Positions 46,188-61,050 are shown, counted from the first letter of the stretch. The stretch: 64,000 bases of DNA from Argentina anserina (GCF_933775445.1 NC_065874.1:9257001-9321000), one strand, 5' to 3'. Translations and numbers: made by a program. Notes: generated by a model from the letters alone, not told the origin.

Positions 46188-46461
46188 ATATTGTATTTGT
46201 AAAGAATCAAGAAAGAAAATATATTCTTGGAAAATAAAAAAATACTTTAAACTATTTGATGTCCAAAATTGTCATTATAAAAAATACAAAGCATAAGTCA
46301 GTTTAAGTTTACCAAATACTCTGCACAACTTATGCCACTAAAAGTCACTTAAAAAATCAGTTTACCAAACAGTTAGCTACTTAACTTATCAGAAATTTAT
46401 TTTCAAAAATAAATATTAGTCAGCTTATCTTATAAGTCAAGTTACGCCAAACACACCCTTA

Positions 46462-46760
46462 CCAAGTTTGTTTACTTAGAAGAATCATATGACTCATCAA
46501 AGATTACAAAGTAGGAGCTTTCAAAAAAAAAACAACGGAGGGTTGTTTTCCTTAATATTGGGTTTGATTCTTGCAAAGCCCACTCATATGGACCCAAAGT
46601 CAGCCCTTAATGGCACGAAATATGTGTTTTTTTTTGTTGAATAAATGGCTCGAATGTGTTATTGAGCATTAGCCTTCCAAATATGGTAAGGCTGTCCTTT
46701 ACGCCGGCTGGCCGAATAACTCATTTCACCTGATCTGGCCTTTTAAGCCAAATAACTCAA
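46462..46760. other. Flank of the Harbinger insertion
   Basis: About 300 bp with a poly-T tract and no supported gene; leads into the RNase H-like relic. Confidence 0.4.
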
Positions 46761-46775
46761 AATTTACGGCTCTTC

Positions 46776-47215
46776 AATTTGATGGTTGGGTTAATGCTTC
46801 TTCTGCTGCTGCTTGAATCATTATCTAAGATCATGCTGGTGTGCCCATTGTTTCTAGTGCTAGAAAGCTCCCTCTTGTATCTATGCCGGAAGCCGAGTGT
46901 CGTTCTACCCTCAAGGATGGCCTTATTGCTGCTCGGTCTTCAACTGTCTGTTTCTTGAAGTTGAGGGTGATTCCTCTCTCATCATCAACTGTGCTATGTA
47001 CAGGTACTTGCCTGGTGCCATGGAAGATCAAGTCCTTAATTCGACATATTAGTGAGATTTCCTTCTAAAAACATATTCAAGAAACAAACTTCATTGTTGA
47101 GGTTATTGCTGTTTTGGGGTACTCTCTGCCTGTGTCCTCCATTTGCAAAAGTTCGAGCCGCCGTGCGCAAGCCAACATGGCTTTATTGCTAGATTGTTCT
47201 TTGTTTGGTCGGCAT
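46776..47215 (+). pseudogene. RNase H-like domain relic
   Basis: Reading FDGWVNASSAAA, then DHAGVPIVSSARKLPLVS and MPEAECRSTLKDGLIAARS, this resembles the plant RNase H-like domain found in LINE ends and in free-standing RNase H-like genes. The expected next part, DSSLIINCA, appears only in a second frame at about 46971, so there is a frameshift. Stops occur at about 46814 and 46829. The catalytic Asp of FDG is kept. No reverse transcriptase is found alongside, so whether it comes from a LINE or from a host gene is open. Confidence 0.6.
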
Positions 47216-48175
47216 TAGAAGGGGCTTCTTTATAAAAAAATTTCTATTAAAAGGATGAACGAAAAAACAAACAGTTAATTAGTTCGTATGCGCCTATGCG
47301 AGAAGGTGATCTCTACAGCTCTACTCTATGCTTCAATTTGACAATTTGGTATCACGATCTCTACTGTAGTGAAATTATTATTATTATTTTTCTCTCTTTT
47401 TGCATGGTGACGGAAATATGGTTATATATGCACCTCTAAAATGACTAAATATATCTTCATTCCTTATTACACTTCTAAAATGGCTGAGTGTGCCTCTAAT
47501 GAATATTAGCATTTACATGTGAGTTGAAAAGTAAAAATAAAATAAAGATAAAGGTACACTTAGTCATCTTGGAGGTATAAATAGAACTCTCCGTGACAGA
47601 AAAGACATAGTTGGTATAAATTGATGCTTAATCTACTAATGATAGAAAGGAGGTAATCTTAAAATGAATGAAATGAGGACTTATTTATGTAAGTTCACAA
47701 CTCACAATCAGGTTATTAGGTCATTTTTAAGGTGAGCAAATACAATATGCGCAAGTGGTTAAAAATATGTTAGGTTTATAATGATTATGTTGTAAGGGCA
47801 TTTACGTCTTTTTATATATTCAACTCTATATGTAATTGTTGTATTCTCATTCTCTAATTAACTAAAATTATCATAATATAGTATATCACGTATAAAAAAA
47901 ACAATGTAATATATCACAATTTCTGTAATTTCTGCGTTTATTTACTTCTCTACTTGCATTTCAATTCAATAATCTTGATTTCTATCACAAGTTATTCATC
48001 AGTTTCTATAGATTCACGTTTTGTTTTTATAGCACATATATATATATATTTGTTTTTTTTTTGACAATTCATAACACATATATAGTGAAATGCATAGTGA
48101 CATTTTGAATTTGTTCCTTATAATGCAGTGTGAAATTGACTGATATCTAACTTGACAAAGGTAACATACACCCAG
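47216..48175. other. Intergenic stretch with one foldback element
   Basis: No supported gene. Holds the MITE at 47404-47600 and poly-A/T tracts. Confidence 0.4.
47404..47600. mobile_element. MITE-like foldback element
   Basis: The left arm ggtgacggaaat ... cacctctaaaatgactaa pairs imperfectly with the right arm ttagtcatcttggaggta ... actctccgtgacag. About 197 bp, AT-rich, non-coding. Confidence 0.6.
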
Positions 48176-48761
48176 TGTTCTAAATATCGGATATATCGGC
48201 CGATATATCGGCGATATATCGGCGATATTTAGAAAACGATACGATATCGCCATATCGGTTGACTATATCGGTCAACGGTCAAATATCGGTCAAACCCCGA
48301 TATATCGGTCAAATATCGGTCAAACTCCGATATATCGGTCAAACTTTGATTTTTTTATTATTTTCTCAATTTTTGTTTAATTTTTTAATATTTATTTCCT
48401 CTTTTTTTTTTTTTGAAAAACTTATTTTTTTTTTCATTTTTTCATATATATTTTTACTTTATATATTTTAAATATATATGATGAATTTCAAGTCTAAATA
48501 ATCATTCTTAAATGCCTATTTTTATTATTAGATGTCGTTCGTGTACTTTAATTGTCATTAAATCAAGTATTTATTTTCTTTAGTTTACTTAGTACCGTTT
48601 TTTTAGTTTATTTGATACATATTAAAGTATAATTTTATAAATTTTATTGAAAATAAGCAAATCCGATAAAACCGATATATCCCCGATAAAACCGATATAT
48701 CCCTCGATATATCGTTTTACCTCTCGACCGATACGATACCAAAAACGATATTTAGAACATT
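48176..48761. mobile_element. Foldback element of the CGATATATCG family, copy C
   Basis: Best-preserved copy: TGTTCTAAATATCG at the left and its exact inverted partner CGATATTTAGAACA at the right. The left arm holds repeated ccgatatatcggtcaa(ac/at) units (48190-48352), the right arm ccgatatatcccc units (48663-48715). No transposase. Confidence 0.75.
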
Positions 48762-49088
48762 GCATACACCGTACCTAACTACTTTAATTTTCAATTACTT
48801 ATTCTAAAAAATTAAACAAAAGTCCAAACACCCTATTTATCTTTCCTTAAGCATTTACCATGTGTTATTGTGTTTCTAAAATAAAGAAAAAAACCTTACC
48901 ACAGTGGAAAGAGAGTATGATTCATATGTCATATTCCCCCGTTCCGAATATTAGTAGGTGCAAAGCCGGAGCAATCATCCACCTCGCTCACATCGCCCTG
49001 AACAAGCTAGAATATTGCAGACATCACTTTCTTAAGCAAACGACACACAACGCGCCACTTACCTACCTCAAAATCAGCCACGAGTCTC
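48762..49088. other. Upstream region of the first tau GST
   Basis: Non-coding and AT-rich; no gene supported. Confidence 0.4.
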
Positions 49089-49095
49089 TATAAAA
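49089..49095 (+). promoter_or_regulatory. TATA box of the first tau GST
   Basis: TATAAAA lies 84 bp before the ATG, in a normal plant core promoter position. Confidence 0.55.
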
Positions 49096-49169
49096 TCCTT
49101 TCCAAGTTTTCTTGCGGTTATTGTAGTTAACAAGCACTGCCTACAAGCTAAGCTAGAAGAACTTTGTGA

Positions 49170-50324
<1,155 letters not shown>

Positions 50325-51397
50325 TAGTGGAACAATATGGAAGTCCTGAAATTCAACTCTGAGGTTGTAAACTTGTTCTGGTGAGGTATCCTTGTGAGAG
50401 TTACCTTTGGTATTGTCTACGTTGTCATAACATTCAAGTGAGTAATTAGCTACTGTAAGTCTGCAAACATAAGGCAGATACTTTGTTGTGTCTGCACATT
50501 TTTAAATATATGAAAGGATTATGTTCTAAATAGCTTGGAAATCTTCTCTGAAGGGAAGAGGGAATTGAAAGTCTCTTTCATGTATTTTGGTCATTGATGG
50601 GGCTGCAGCTCCTCTATGAAGCCCTGTGCTCATGTTTGGCCGTCTGCTGTTTTGTTCTGTTTTCTATCTCTCTTGTTTGTTGTTGTAGAATCTTTGTCCA
50701 ATAGGGAAAGCAGAAGAAATGGAACAGGTAAGATAGATATATAGCAAGTCTCATTTGATACGCATCTATGCCTACATATTTGTGTCTTTCTTGTTGAGAT
50801 CTAAATATTTGTGTCACACATCATCTTACCTTTGTAGGGATATGCTGCTATTCTTATAAACTCTCTCATTTTGAAGTCCTGATTCCTGAACAGGATGGAT
50901 TAGACTGTTATATCTAATCTTTTTCTAGACACTATAAACAGATATCTGTTCTGAATTCCAGATTTTTGGTATATCAGCTAAAAGGCAGAGGAAGTTTTCG
51001 TTTTTATGATCGAATTCCTGTAGTTACTATGCACTTTGAGTTCAGGATTTGAAAACAAGAACCCTCTGGACAGAAGCAGAAAATTCGGTAGATTTTTACT
51101 GATAAGAGTAATCCCATATGACACTGGAAAATAATCAATCTGATTAGAATGATCACAGATGCAGCTAATCAAAAGAAACTACTTAAGCTCAATAAAACAC
51201 TAGGTCAAGTGGAAACAAACAATAATATGATGATTTAACTACAAAAACAAAGAGAAAGTTACAAAGGAAACAGAACAAGAGGCACCAACCAGTGCTTCCC
51301 GGTCAAGTCCCCGTTTATTGAAAATACAAGAAAGCCAAAACAAGGTTGAATCTTGGAAACTAGAACAGAAACATGATCAAAAGAACATTGATCACAC
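50325..51397. other. Intergenic between convergent GST genes
   Basis: Both GST 3' ends face this 1.07-kb stretch. It should include both 3' UTRs; no other gene is supported. Confidence 0.5.
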
Positions 51398-52547
<1,150 letters not shown>

Positions 52548-52660
52548 TTATACTCTGATATGAGAAACACAGAAACTGAAACTGCAGAAGGGTGCGAGAT
52601 GAGAGCTTATGGTTAGAGATATGAAGCAGTGGTGGTGTGATGAAGTGTTAGTGGGTAAGA

Positions 52661-52670
52661 ATATTTATAG
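52661..52670 (-). promoter_or_regulatory. TATA box of the minus-strand GST
   Basis: CTATAAATAT on the minus strand, about 130 bp upstream of the ATG at 52532. Confidence 0.5.
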
Positions 52671-52994
52671 AGACATGAAGTGAGGGGTTTGCCATTTGGT
52701 CAAGGTCGTGAAATGGAAATAAGAGAGATGTAGATATCGTATTTTGCTCCTTTGTCCCACATTCGAGATTGTTCCTTTGAGATGGGCATTGCTACTACGT
52801 CACTGCTTATATATGCACCAAAAATCATCAGAGTTTTATGCTATTGGTACACGACGTCTTTTTATATGGCAAAATCAATCACTCTTGGACAACTACTTAG
52901 AGGACCGATGCAATTCTTAACTAAAGTCTTACCTGCTAATTTAAAGAAACTTCAACATAGAGACGGAGTGACCCGAGCTACTTTCGTCGGCAGC

Positions 52995-53043
52995 TGAAGG
53001 AGAGTGTTCCCGAATCTCTTGCTGATCAAGAAAAGGTACTTTA
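52995..53043 (+). pseudogene. Short GSTU C-terminal relic
   Basis: One frame reads KESVPESLADQEKVL then stop, equivalent to the KESVSKSLPDQDKV segment near the C-terminus of the neighbouring GSTs. Nothing else of the gene is recognisable around it. It is a leftover of a further tau GST copy on the plus strand. Confidence 0.6.
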
Positions 53044-53703
53044 GTCTTGTAATTGGGATCTTTATGAATATCTTCAAAATTACGTCCTAAAATAATTAGC
53101 GGAAATGAATAGCCCCTAAGATGCTACATTTAAGTTTTTCGTGGGTCGAAATCATAACTTTTCACTCACGAAATTGAGACTATGTCACTAGATCAATACT
53201 CGACACAAGAATACAATATTATTTTCAATATCTTAAAAAATTATTTTAATACGAATTAGTGCGTCATGTTAACAGAGGAGAAACATTTTATCCATACGCA
53301 TATCTCAACACTAATTAACATTATTATTATCAAACAAGTCAAATGAACTTATTTCTGGTCTGAACTCCCAACCTCCCCGCTATAGAATGAAGACTAATGA
53401 CATATCATACCGGCCACCCGTTTAAGACCATGATTGATGCATCATACCGGCCAATATAGACATCTCATTACACATGTATCGGCAAGAAGACAAGGTATGA
53501 CGCACAAACAAAGTGTAATGGTAGGGGACTTGGGCTTAAGCCCACTATACACCAAGAGGTAGAGCATTTGAAAACTTAAGACTAACAAAATCAGTTCATG
53601 GCAACCTTGGTGATGGGCCTTCACGAGGTGGCCGAACGCCAACACCAACACGTTGAAACCTAAATCTTGCCAATAGTGTTATCAACTAGGATCCGAGAAT
53701 AAT
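53044..53703. other. Intergenic stretch
   Basis: AT-rich, no supported gene or element. Confidence 0.4.
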
Positions 53704-53710
53704 TAGATCT

Positions 53711-54427
53711 GGAGGTGGCAATGGTACACAATTTTATTCTAATCAATTCATATACCAACCGTACTAAATATATTGGCACCAAATCGGTACATGGTACACG
53801 GTACAATATACCGTATCATACTTCAAAATATGGTTGGTAGGTGATACAAGGTTTTTGTGTACCATGGTATGTCGTACCAACCGAAATAAAAGTTTTATAT
53901 AAAAAATCCCAATATATATATATATATCCATGGTGAGTCAAACTTAGTCTTCTTCCATACAAGTTGAAGCCAACTACCACTATGCTATCATTACAATTAC
54001 AACAACTCATGCAAAACAATATATATTCTTAAAAACTATATATATTCATAAATATTTCAGCCGTAGATTTTAGTGAAAAATAAATCTCAACTGTAAATTT
54101 TTGGACTTTGGCATGTTTAATTTATGACTTTGTACTTGGTAATTTGGTTGAAGTTGTATAAAACTTTGTATTTGTGCTATTATTTGTTATTACTTATTTG
54201 AATTGGCTCTTTAAATTTTTGGGTTATAAACATATTGGTAGAAGCTCATTACGAACCATACAAACTGAGTATCAACCGTACCAACTTAGTATCAATCGTA
54301 TCAATTAGTTGGTATACCAACTATATTGGTTAGTTAAAATGGTGGATTTTTCATACTAATTATATGTAGGTTGGTACATGGTATTAGAAAAATGAAGTTG
54401 GTATATACCTACCAATCCACCCATAAC
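53711..54427. mobile_element. hAT-like non-autonomous element rich in GGTA/TACC motifs
   Basis: Flanked by TAGATCT on both sides (53704-53710, 54428-54434). Ends GGAGGTGGCAATGGTA and the complement of taccaatccacccataac share GGTGGnAnTGGTA. Inside are many ggtac/gtacc and taccaac motifs in both orientations. No transposase. Confidence 0.55.
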
Positions 54428-54434
54428 TAGATCT

Positions 54435-54983
54435 CATGTGACAACATGACCTAACTAGGCTGGTGCTTAAGAAGCACTAGAGGTAGATAGGTCATGCATA
54501 CCACATCGCCTAGGGGACCAAGTTGTTGTGTTTATGTGTGTTTGCCAAGATTTCTCTAATGAGACGCATTTTGAGGTGAAACCTTAAGATTAAAACTTTG
54601 TGGACTGAAGGGTCTCAACGGACAATACCTGACACGACTGATCTGTTGCATATGGTACCAAAGTCTACCAAGAAGTGTTCAGATGAGAACGTTAAGCCCC
54701 CAAGACGAAAGATTATACTTTTATCTTGATTGTTAAGCTTTTATGAGGACCCCCGGGGCTACAAAATTTGTTTAAATTCTAATTCTGATGTAAGATTTAC
54801 TTTTATCTTGATTGTTAAGGTGTAAAGAATACTTTCTTGTTTAGTTTTATAGATAAACTCTATGCATCTTCAATTATATAAGTTACCAATGATTAATAAG
54901 AATGATTACATAGCTTGCAGCTAATCACTAAAAACTACTTCTCCTCAAGAACGAATTCTTTTAGGATAAGAAAATGATACAGT
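54435..54983. other. Intergenic stretch left of copia element 3
   Basis: No gene supported. Contains a direct repeat of acttttatcttgattgttaag (near 54718 and 54800). Confidence 0.4.
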
Positions 54984-54988
54984 ATACT

Positions 54989-55208
54989 TGTAAAAGTGAA
55001 AACAGAATTGGTCTACTCATATTATTACGAACCCCCTTTATATAGAAAAATATTACATGGAAATATATCAATCAATTTAATGACAATGAATGAGAATTGA
55101 TCAGTTACATAATTTAGATCCGTAATTATCAATAGTGATTGCCCAATTGTCTCCGTCAGTTACCTGACGAAGGCACACTAATAAGGAAATAATGTTTTTC
55201 CTTTAACA
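54989..55208 (-). repeat. 3' LTR of copia element 3
   Basis: Reads TGTTAAAGG ... TTTTACA on the minus strand. Adjacent internal sequence cacaaggagaag (minus strand, 55209-55220) is the polypurine tract. Confidence 0.9.
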
Positions 55209-55397
55209 CTTCTCCTTGTGACAAGTCAAATACATAGTAGTGCGTGAACTGTTACCTCATCAAAAACATTGCCAAATGATAAAACCCAATGGACAAAATG
55301 AATCTTGGTTGAAGGAAAAAAGAGTACAATACACTAATGACATGTGTGGGTCTAGACTCCCCCTAAAGTCTACCCCTCCCCATGACTCTTACTTTAA

Positions 55398-58300
55398 TTA
55401 AGAGAGTTTGGAAAGTTTTCGCATTCCTATATCTTTTACATGTTTCTCAAACGTAACTTTAGGCAATGACTTGGTGAATAAATCTGCCACATTCTCCTCA
55501 AATTTAACTTGGTTCACTTGAATCTTGAGGAGAGCTTGTTGTTGCTGATCGTAGAAAAACTTTGGAGATATATGTTTAGTATTGTCACCCTTGATATAAC
55601 CTAGTTTCATCTGTTCGATGCAAGCTGCATTATCTTCATAAATGCACGTAGGCTCTTCAGTGGTAGAACTTAAACCACTAGTTCCTCGAATATGAGTAAT
55701 GATGGACCTCAACCATACGCACTCACGAACCGCCTCATGTAGAGCAATAATCTCTGAGTGGTTTGAAGAGGTACCCACAAGGGTTTGCTTGGTTGATCTC
55801 CAAGATATTGTCGTTTTTCCAATAGTTAATACATAACCAGTTTGGGAATGGCCTTTATGTGGGTCAGAAAGATACCCAGCATCATCAAAACCAACCAAAA
55901 CATTATTTGGGGTTTCAGAGTAGGGGATAGTAATTTTGTCATCGACCTTTTCTTTAGGAACTGTAATTCCATTTGCGGATCCTCTTGTCTTAATGTAAGG
56001 AAAGAATAAACCCAAGTCAATGGTTCCTTTTAGGTATCGAAATATGTTCTTGACACCACTCCAATGACACTGCGTAGGCGCTGAGCTAAATTTAGCTAAC
56101 AAGTTCACTGAGAATGCAATATCTGGTCGAGTACATTGGGCTAAGTACAATAATGCGCCTATTGCACTTAGGTAGGGAGTTTCAGCTCCTAATACCTCTT
56201 CGTTATCTTCTTGTGGGTGAAACGGATCTTTCTTTACATCCAAACTTCGACCGATCATGGGAGTGCTAAAAGGGTGCACTTTGTCCATGTTAAATCGCCC
56301 GAGCATATTTTGGACATATGCAGACTGGTGGATTAAAATTCCACAAGCTCGGTGCTCTAGTTCAAGGCCTAGACAAAACCGAGTTTTCCCAAGATCTTTC
56401 ATCTCAAATTCGGATTTCAAATAGCTCGTGGTTTCTCTTATTTCATCAAGAGTGCCTATTATGTTCAATGTCATCAATATATACAGCTACAATAGCAAAT
56501 CCGGAACTTGTTTTCTTTAAAATACGCAGGGGCACAATTCATTATTCTTATATCCTTTCCCAATCAAGTAGTCACTTAGACGGTATACCACATCCGCCCA
56601 GATTGCTTAAGTCCGTAAAGTGAGCGTTTCAACCTGATTTCAAACGCACTCCGTGGTTTAGAGTCACTTAACTTGGGCAATTGAAGGCCATCAGGCACTT
56701 TCATATATATCTCAGAATCTAGATCCCCATAGAGATATGATGTAACCACATCCATAAGCTGCATGTCTAGTCATTCGGAAACTACCAAACTAATAAGGTA
56801 GCGAAACATTATGACGTCCATTACGGGAGAGTATGTCTCCTCATAGTCAATTCCAAGGCATTGTGAGAAACCTTGCGCCACAAGGCGAGCCTTGTACCTT
56901 ATGACTTTGTTCTTCTCATTACGCTTTCTGACAAATACCCATTTATGTCCTACAGGCTTTACACTTGGTGGGGTTAGCACTACTGGACCAAATACCTGTC
57001 TTTTTGCCAGTGAATCTAATTCTACCTGGATTGCGTCTTTCAATTTAGGCCAATATGCTCTTTTTTGACATTCTACAACAGAGCGTGGTTTGATATCATC
57101 ATGCTCTATTATTTCATGAGAAACGTTATATGCAAATGCATCATCAATGTGTATGGAAGATTCTTCCATCAACTCATGTGCACTCTCATAATTCGTTGAG
57201 ATTTCTTTGTTCTCTGAAATCATACCAAACATCGGAGCCTCATCCAGTAATGATTCATGGACATAACTATAATCATAGATAATCTCATGAGATGGATTCT
57301 CCAAATCGATGATTAATGGATCTGGTTGTGCCTTAGTCGCTCTTTTCTTCCTTGGGCGAGTATCAGTCGAACCAAATGGCCTCCCTTTCTTCCTTTGAGA
57401 AGCCATGGCCTCAACCACACCTCCACTAAGTGTGGTTGTAGTGCCTCCTACTACGGCACCGTGCCCCTTTTTGGGGACTTCTAACCTTCCAGGCACATTT
57501 GCAGTTGGTGTATGTGATCTTGTCACTTTAGCGATATCAGAAAACGCATCAGGCATCGAATATGCTACGTTCTGAAGATCGATTATTCTTTTCACTTCAC
57601 TTTCACATTGTGGAGTGCGGGGATCAAAATGAGATTGAGTGGGCACAAACCATGACAATTCCTGTCGTTCCCTTCGAAAATCATTTTTCTTATCTCCCCC
57701 TAACGACGGGAAGACTGTCTCATCAAAGTGACAATCCACAAATTTAGCGGTAAAACGATCGCCTGTCAAAGGTTCTAAATAGAAAATAATTGTTGGGGAT
57801 TCATATCCAACATAAATACATAGTCGTCTATGAGGACCCATTTTTGTGCGTTGTGGGGGCGCAATAGACACATATGCAGCACAACCAAATATGCGTAAGT
57901 GTGAAATGTCAGACTCATATCTAGTAACCATCTGGTATGCATAAAATGGTTGGCTAGTAGTAGGTCTAAAACGAATAAACAAGGCTGCGTGCAATATTGC
58001 ATAACCCCATGCACTGATAGGTAAATTGGTGCGCATAACAAGTGCCCTAGCCACCATCTGTAACCTTTTGATGGTGGCTTCAGCGAGACCTTTTTGTGTA
58101 TGCACATGGGGAACAAGATGCTCTACATCGATCCCAATAGACATGCAATAATCATCAAATGCTTTGATGTAAACTCTCCAGCATTATCAAGCCTTATAGA
58201 CTTAATATGGTGATCAGGGTGGTGAGCCCTTAAACGAATAATATGTGCTAGAAGTTTTGCAAATGCAGCGTTTCGTGTGGACAATAATGCAACATGTGAC

Positions 58301-59140
58301 CAGCGAGTCGAAGCATCTACCAGAACCATAAAATACTTAAATGGCCCGCATTCTAGATGGATAGGTCCACAAATATCACCTTGTATCCTTTGTAAGAATG
58401 AAATGTTTTGTTTCGTATCTTTAGCATAGGAAGGTCTCGATCCTGTTTTTGCCAAAGAGCAGGCTTTGCAAAGTGACTGATGTGCCTTGAAAATAGTCAT
58501 TGAGGCAGAGGGAGGGAACACTTCTAGTATTTTAGAAGGTAATGACTGCATTGGAGCAATGTAACGAGCATTGTGCATCATATTGGGTTGTTGTCCCCTT
58601 TTATTTTTCCCTCGAAAGAAGGGATGTCTGTGAGAATTATTTAGAATACAGACCATCATGTCCCGACCAGGATGTCCTAATCGGTCATGCCAAAGCATGT
58701 ATAAGTCAGTGTCCTAAATTTCATCATTGGTGACAACATAGGATTCAATAATCCGAATGGTAGTAAGATATAGTCCATTGTCTTGACTCTTCATCTTCTC
58801 TAAAACACGTGTCCTTCCACATTCAAGAGAAGTAATACACAAATATTCACTTCCATTCTCACAATAAGTGTTCAGATGATAACTGTTGGTGCAAATATCT
58901 TTGAAGCTTAACAAGGTTTGAGGGGCTCTAGGTGCATATAGAGCATTGGTGATTTTTAACAAAGTGCCATTTGGCAAGAAAAATTGGGCAGTTCCTCGCC
59001 CTTTTACTATTTGGTCGGATCCAGTCATAGTAGACAAACATGAATTATAAGGAATTAATTCAACAAATAATTGCGGTTTCCTTAATATAGTGTGGGTAGT
59101 CGCACAATCTGCTAATCACTCTATTTCTCCTTGATTCATT
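55398..59140 (-). pseudogene. pol: pol of copia element 3, decayed
   Basis: From right to left: protease LADCATTHTILRK (about 59115-59080). GAG-pre-integrase has LYMLWHDRLGHPGRDMM ... CKACSLAK. Integrase has GDICGPI, IRLDNAGEF and KGLAEATIKRL, with a frame change near 58135. RT starts PVGHKWVFVRKRN, with a stop before LDMQLMDV and damage after GRMWY. The active site survives as YIDD (about 56480). RNase H has FDDAGYL, SWRSTKQ and IYEDNAACIE and ends MRKLSKLS. The stretch 55398-56477 is a clean 359-codon frame; upstream parts hold several stops and shifts. The protease shows DCA, again Cys where DSG/DTG is expected. Confidence 0.88.
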
Positions 59141-59498
59141 CCTACAATTAAATTTTGATATGATCATTAAAAATATATATCTCATATGCAGTAGAGTGTT
59201 TTAGTGTAGGTCGAATGATATACTTTTCATTCTATTTTTTATGGATGTATTGCTTTACATCATTAATAGTGATATTTCCGGACCATGTATAATAATTTAA
59301 AAACTTGAACAATCTCAATACTTCAGAATAAAATATGAAAATTTATTAATAATCCAACGGTAATCAAAATAAGTCTCATACATAGAAATCCAATTTCAAC
59401 AAACCATTATTGAAAAATAAACTTTAAGACCAAATCAATAGTCTAATTAAAATAATGCATTACGCCTTCACACTCAACTTGGAAATAAATGAAAAAGA

Positions 59499-60590
59499 TT
59501 AATCAAAATCTGGAGTATCGCTTGACTTGGCATGGTCCATCTTGCCATTAAAGTCCGAGATTGTGAGGTTGACATTAGGTTCAGGACCTTCTTCCTCCAT
59601 ATAGTGAGCCTCTTGTTCTCTAGACTCTCTATACCTCTTGTAATTGGCTGTTACTCTATTGCTTGCCTGGCAGTTCTTATACCAATGAGTAGTGTCTCCA
59701 TACCTATAGCAAGGTTCATTGCCAACTCTTTCCCTTTTTACTTGGGGGGTTTTTCGGTGACTTTTGCACTTTGTGACCACTAGGTCCAGTGCCACCATGG
59801 CCACTAGGACCTACACCACCATCTCTGCGCCATACATTGGGAGGACGTCCACGGCATATACCACGGTCTCCAAATCCTTTTCCACGTGGTGTATTGCCCC
59901 CACTTGTGTAAGGGTCATCACGTCCAGTCCCCTTTGCTTTAGGGTTATTTCCATCATTCACCTTGCCATAGTTAGACTCGGAATTTTCTTTGTCCTAATA
60001 GGTCTGACATTATTGTTCAGAAGAACTTGATCATGACGCTTAGATACTTGCAACATGGTGATCAATTTAGGGAAGGTAGTGATTCTTTTGTTGTCATACT
60101 CCAACCTATACTGGTTCGCTAGTATAAGGGCCGAAGTAGGGAAAGTGGATAGAGTTTTCTAGATCATATCATCTTCTGTGAGTTCCTTGCCACATAAATT
60201 GAGACGTGCTTTCAGGCACAACATATCACTGTTGAAGTCATTAACCCTTTTGTAGTCAAGTAAATGGATTTCATTCCATTGGACAGTTAATTCTGAGAGC
60301 AAAGTGTCATGAATATTCCCAAAACGTCCCTTTAGGGCATCCCATAGTTCTTTGGGTGTTTTCAACTGAAGGTACTCCCATACCAAGCTTTGATCAATAT
60401 TCTGCCTCAAGAACATTAGGGCATTGACTTTGGTTTTTGCCAACGGTTCATCTTTTTTGTCAGTGGGATGATAAATGGTAGTTGTGTAGTCCTTTCCCAC
60501 AAACGTGGTTTCAATATCAAAAACCCAACGATGGTACTCAATTCCTTATGAGTCTAAAATGGCGAATTCGGGTCGAGTTTGGTCAGCCAT
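59499..60590 (-). pseudogene. gag: gag of copia element 3, decayed
   Basis: Starts at ATG 60590 (MADQTRPEFAILDS-stop-GIEYHRWVFDIE). Has KELWDALKGRFGNIHDTLLS and LDYKRVNDFNSDMLCL, both matching gag of element 1. It ends DTPDFD at 59499, the same end as element 1. The zinc knuckle reads CYRYGDTTHWYKNC: its second Cys is replaced by Tyr. Stops and frame changes near 60160 and 59960 break the frame. Confidence 0.82.
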
Positions 60591-61050
60591 CTTGATTTAC
60601 CAGAATGGTAAATATTTCAGTTTTTTTTTTCGAAACGAGTCGCGGGTCGGAGGTCGCAGGTCGGAGATCACGGATCAGAGGTCGCATCGCCAATCTTGCT
60701 TGCGGCGTGTGTCCCGTCGCCTCAGAGATCGGGTGGTCGACGATCTGGGTCGGGTCGGAGATCGAGGGGGGGGGGGGTTGGCGATTCGGTTCGCGTCGGA
60801 GGCGATGTTGGGGCCGGGAGCAGGGGTGATGTCGCGGCCAGGAGTAGGAGGCGATGTCGCGGCGGGAGCATGAGGCGAGCCGCACCCATCTGGGCTGCTG
60901 GTCTCACCAGTCGGAGGCGAGCAGTTGGTCACGCCGATCGGAGGCGCATAGGTGCTGCTAGGGAGCGGCCGCCGGGAAGAAAAAAAAACTAGTGTTTTCA
61001 AAAAAAAATTTTGGCTAGAAACTCAGAGTAAAGCTAACGTGGTGATAACG
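60591..61050 (-). other. Leader and primer site of copia element 3
   Basis: GC-rich leader with a G11 run on the plus strand (about 60767). Next to the LTR the minus strand reads CGTTATCACCACG, nearly the primer-binding sequence of elements 1 and 2. The many short ORFs on both strands here are low-complexity readings. Confidence 0.6.

Larger units (their letters stand above)
36654..46458 (+). mobile_element. PIF/Harbinger DNA transposon, interrupted by copia element 2
   Basis: Flanked by TTA on both sides (36651-36653, 46459-46461). The left end GTGCTGGTTTGG and the complement of the right end, GGGTGTGTTTGG, form imperfect terminal inverted repeats. Just inside each is a shared cttataagat block. 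It contains the two usual Harbinger genes, a Myb/SANT-like gene and a DDE transposase, both broken and on the plus strand. Removing the nested copia element leaves about 4.5 kb, a normal size for the superfamily. The right ~270 bp (46188-46458) belongs to this element. Confidence 0.82.

Noticed and set aside
48190..48352. Regular repeats with spacer-like pattern that might suggest a CRISPR array
   Set aside because: Units are adjacent palindromic ccgatatatcggtcaa motifs without unique spacers, within a plant foldback element.
60505..61001. Arg/Gly-rich ORFs right of copia element 3 gag
   Set aside because: They are readings of the GC-rich leader between the 5' LTR and gag.
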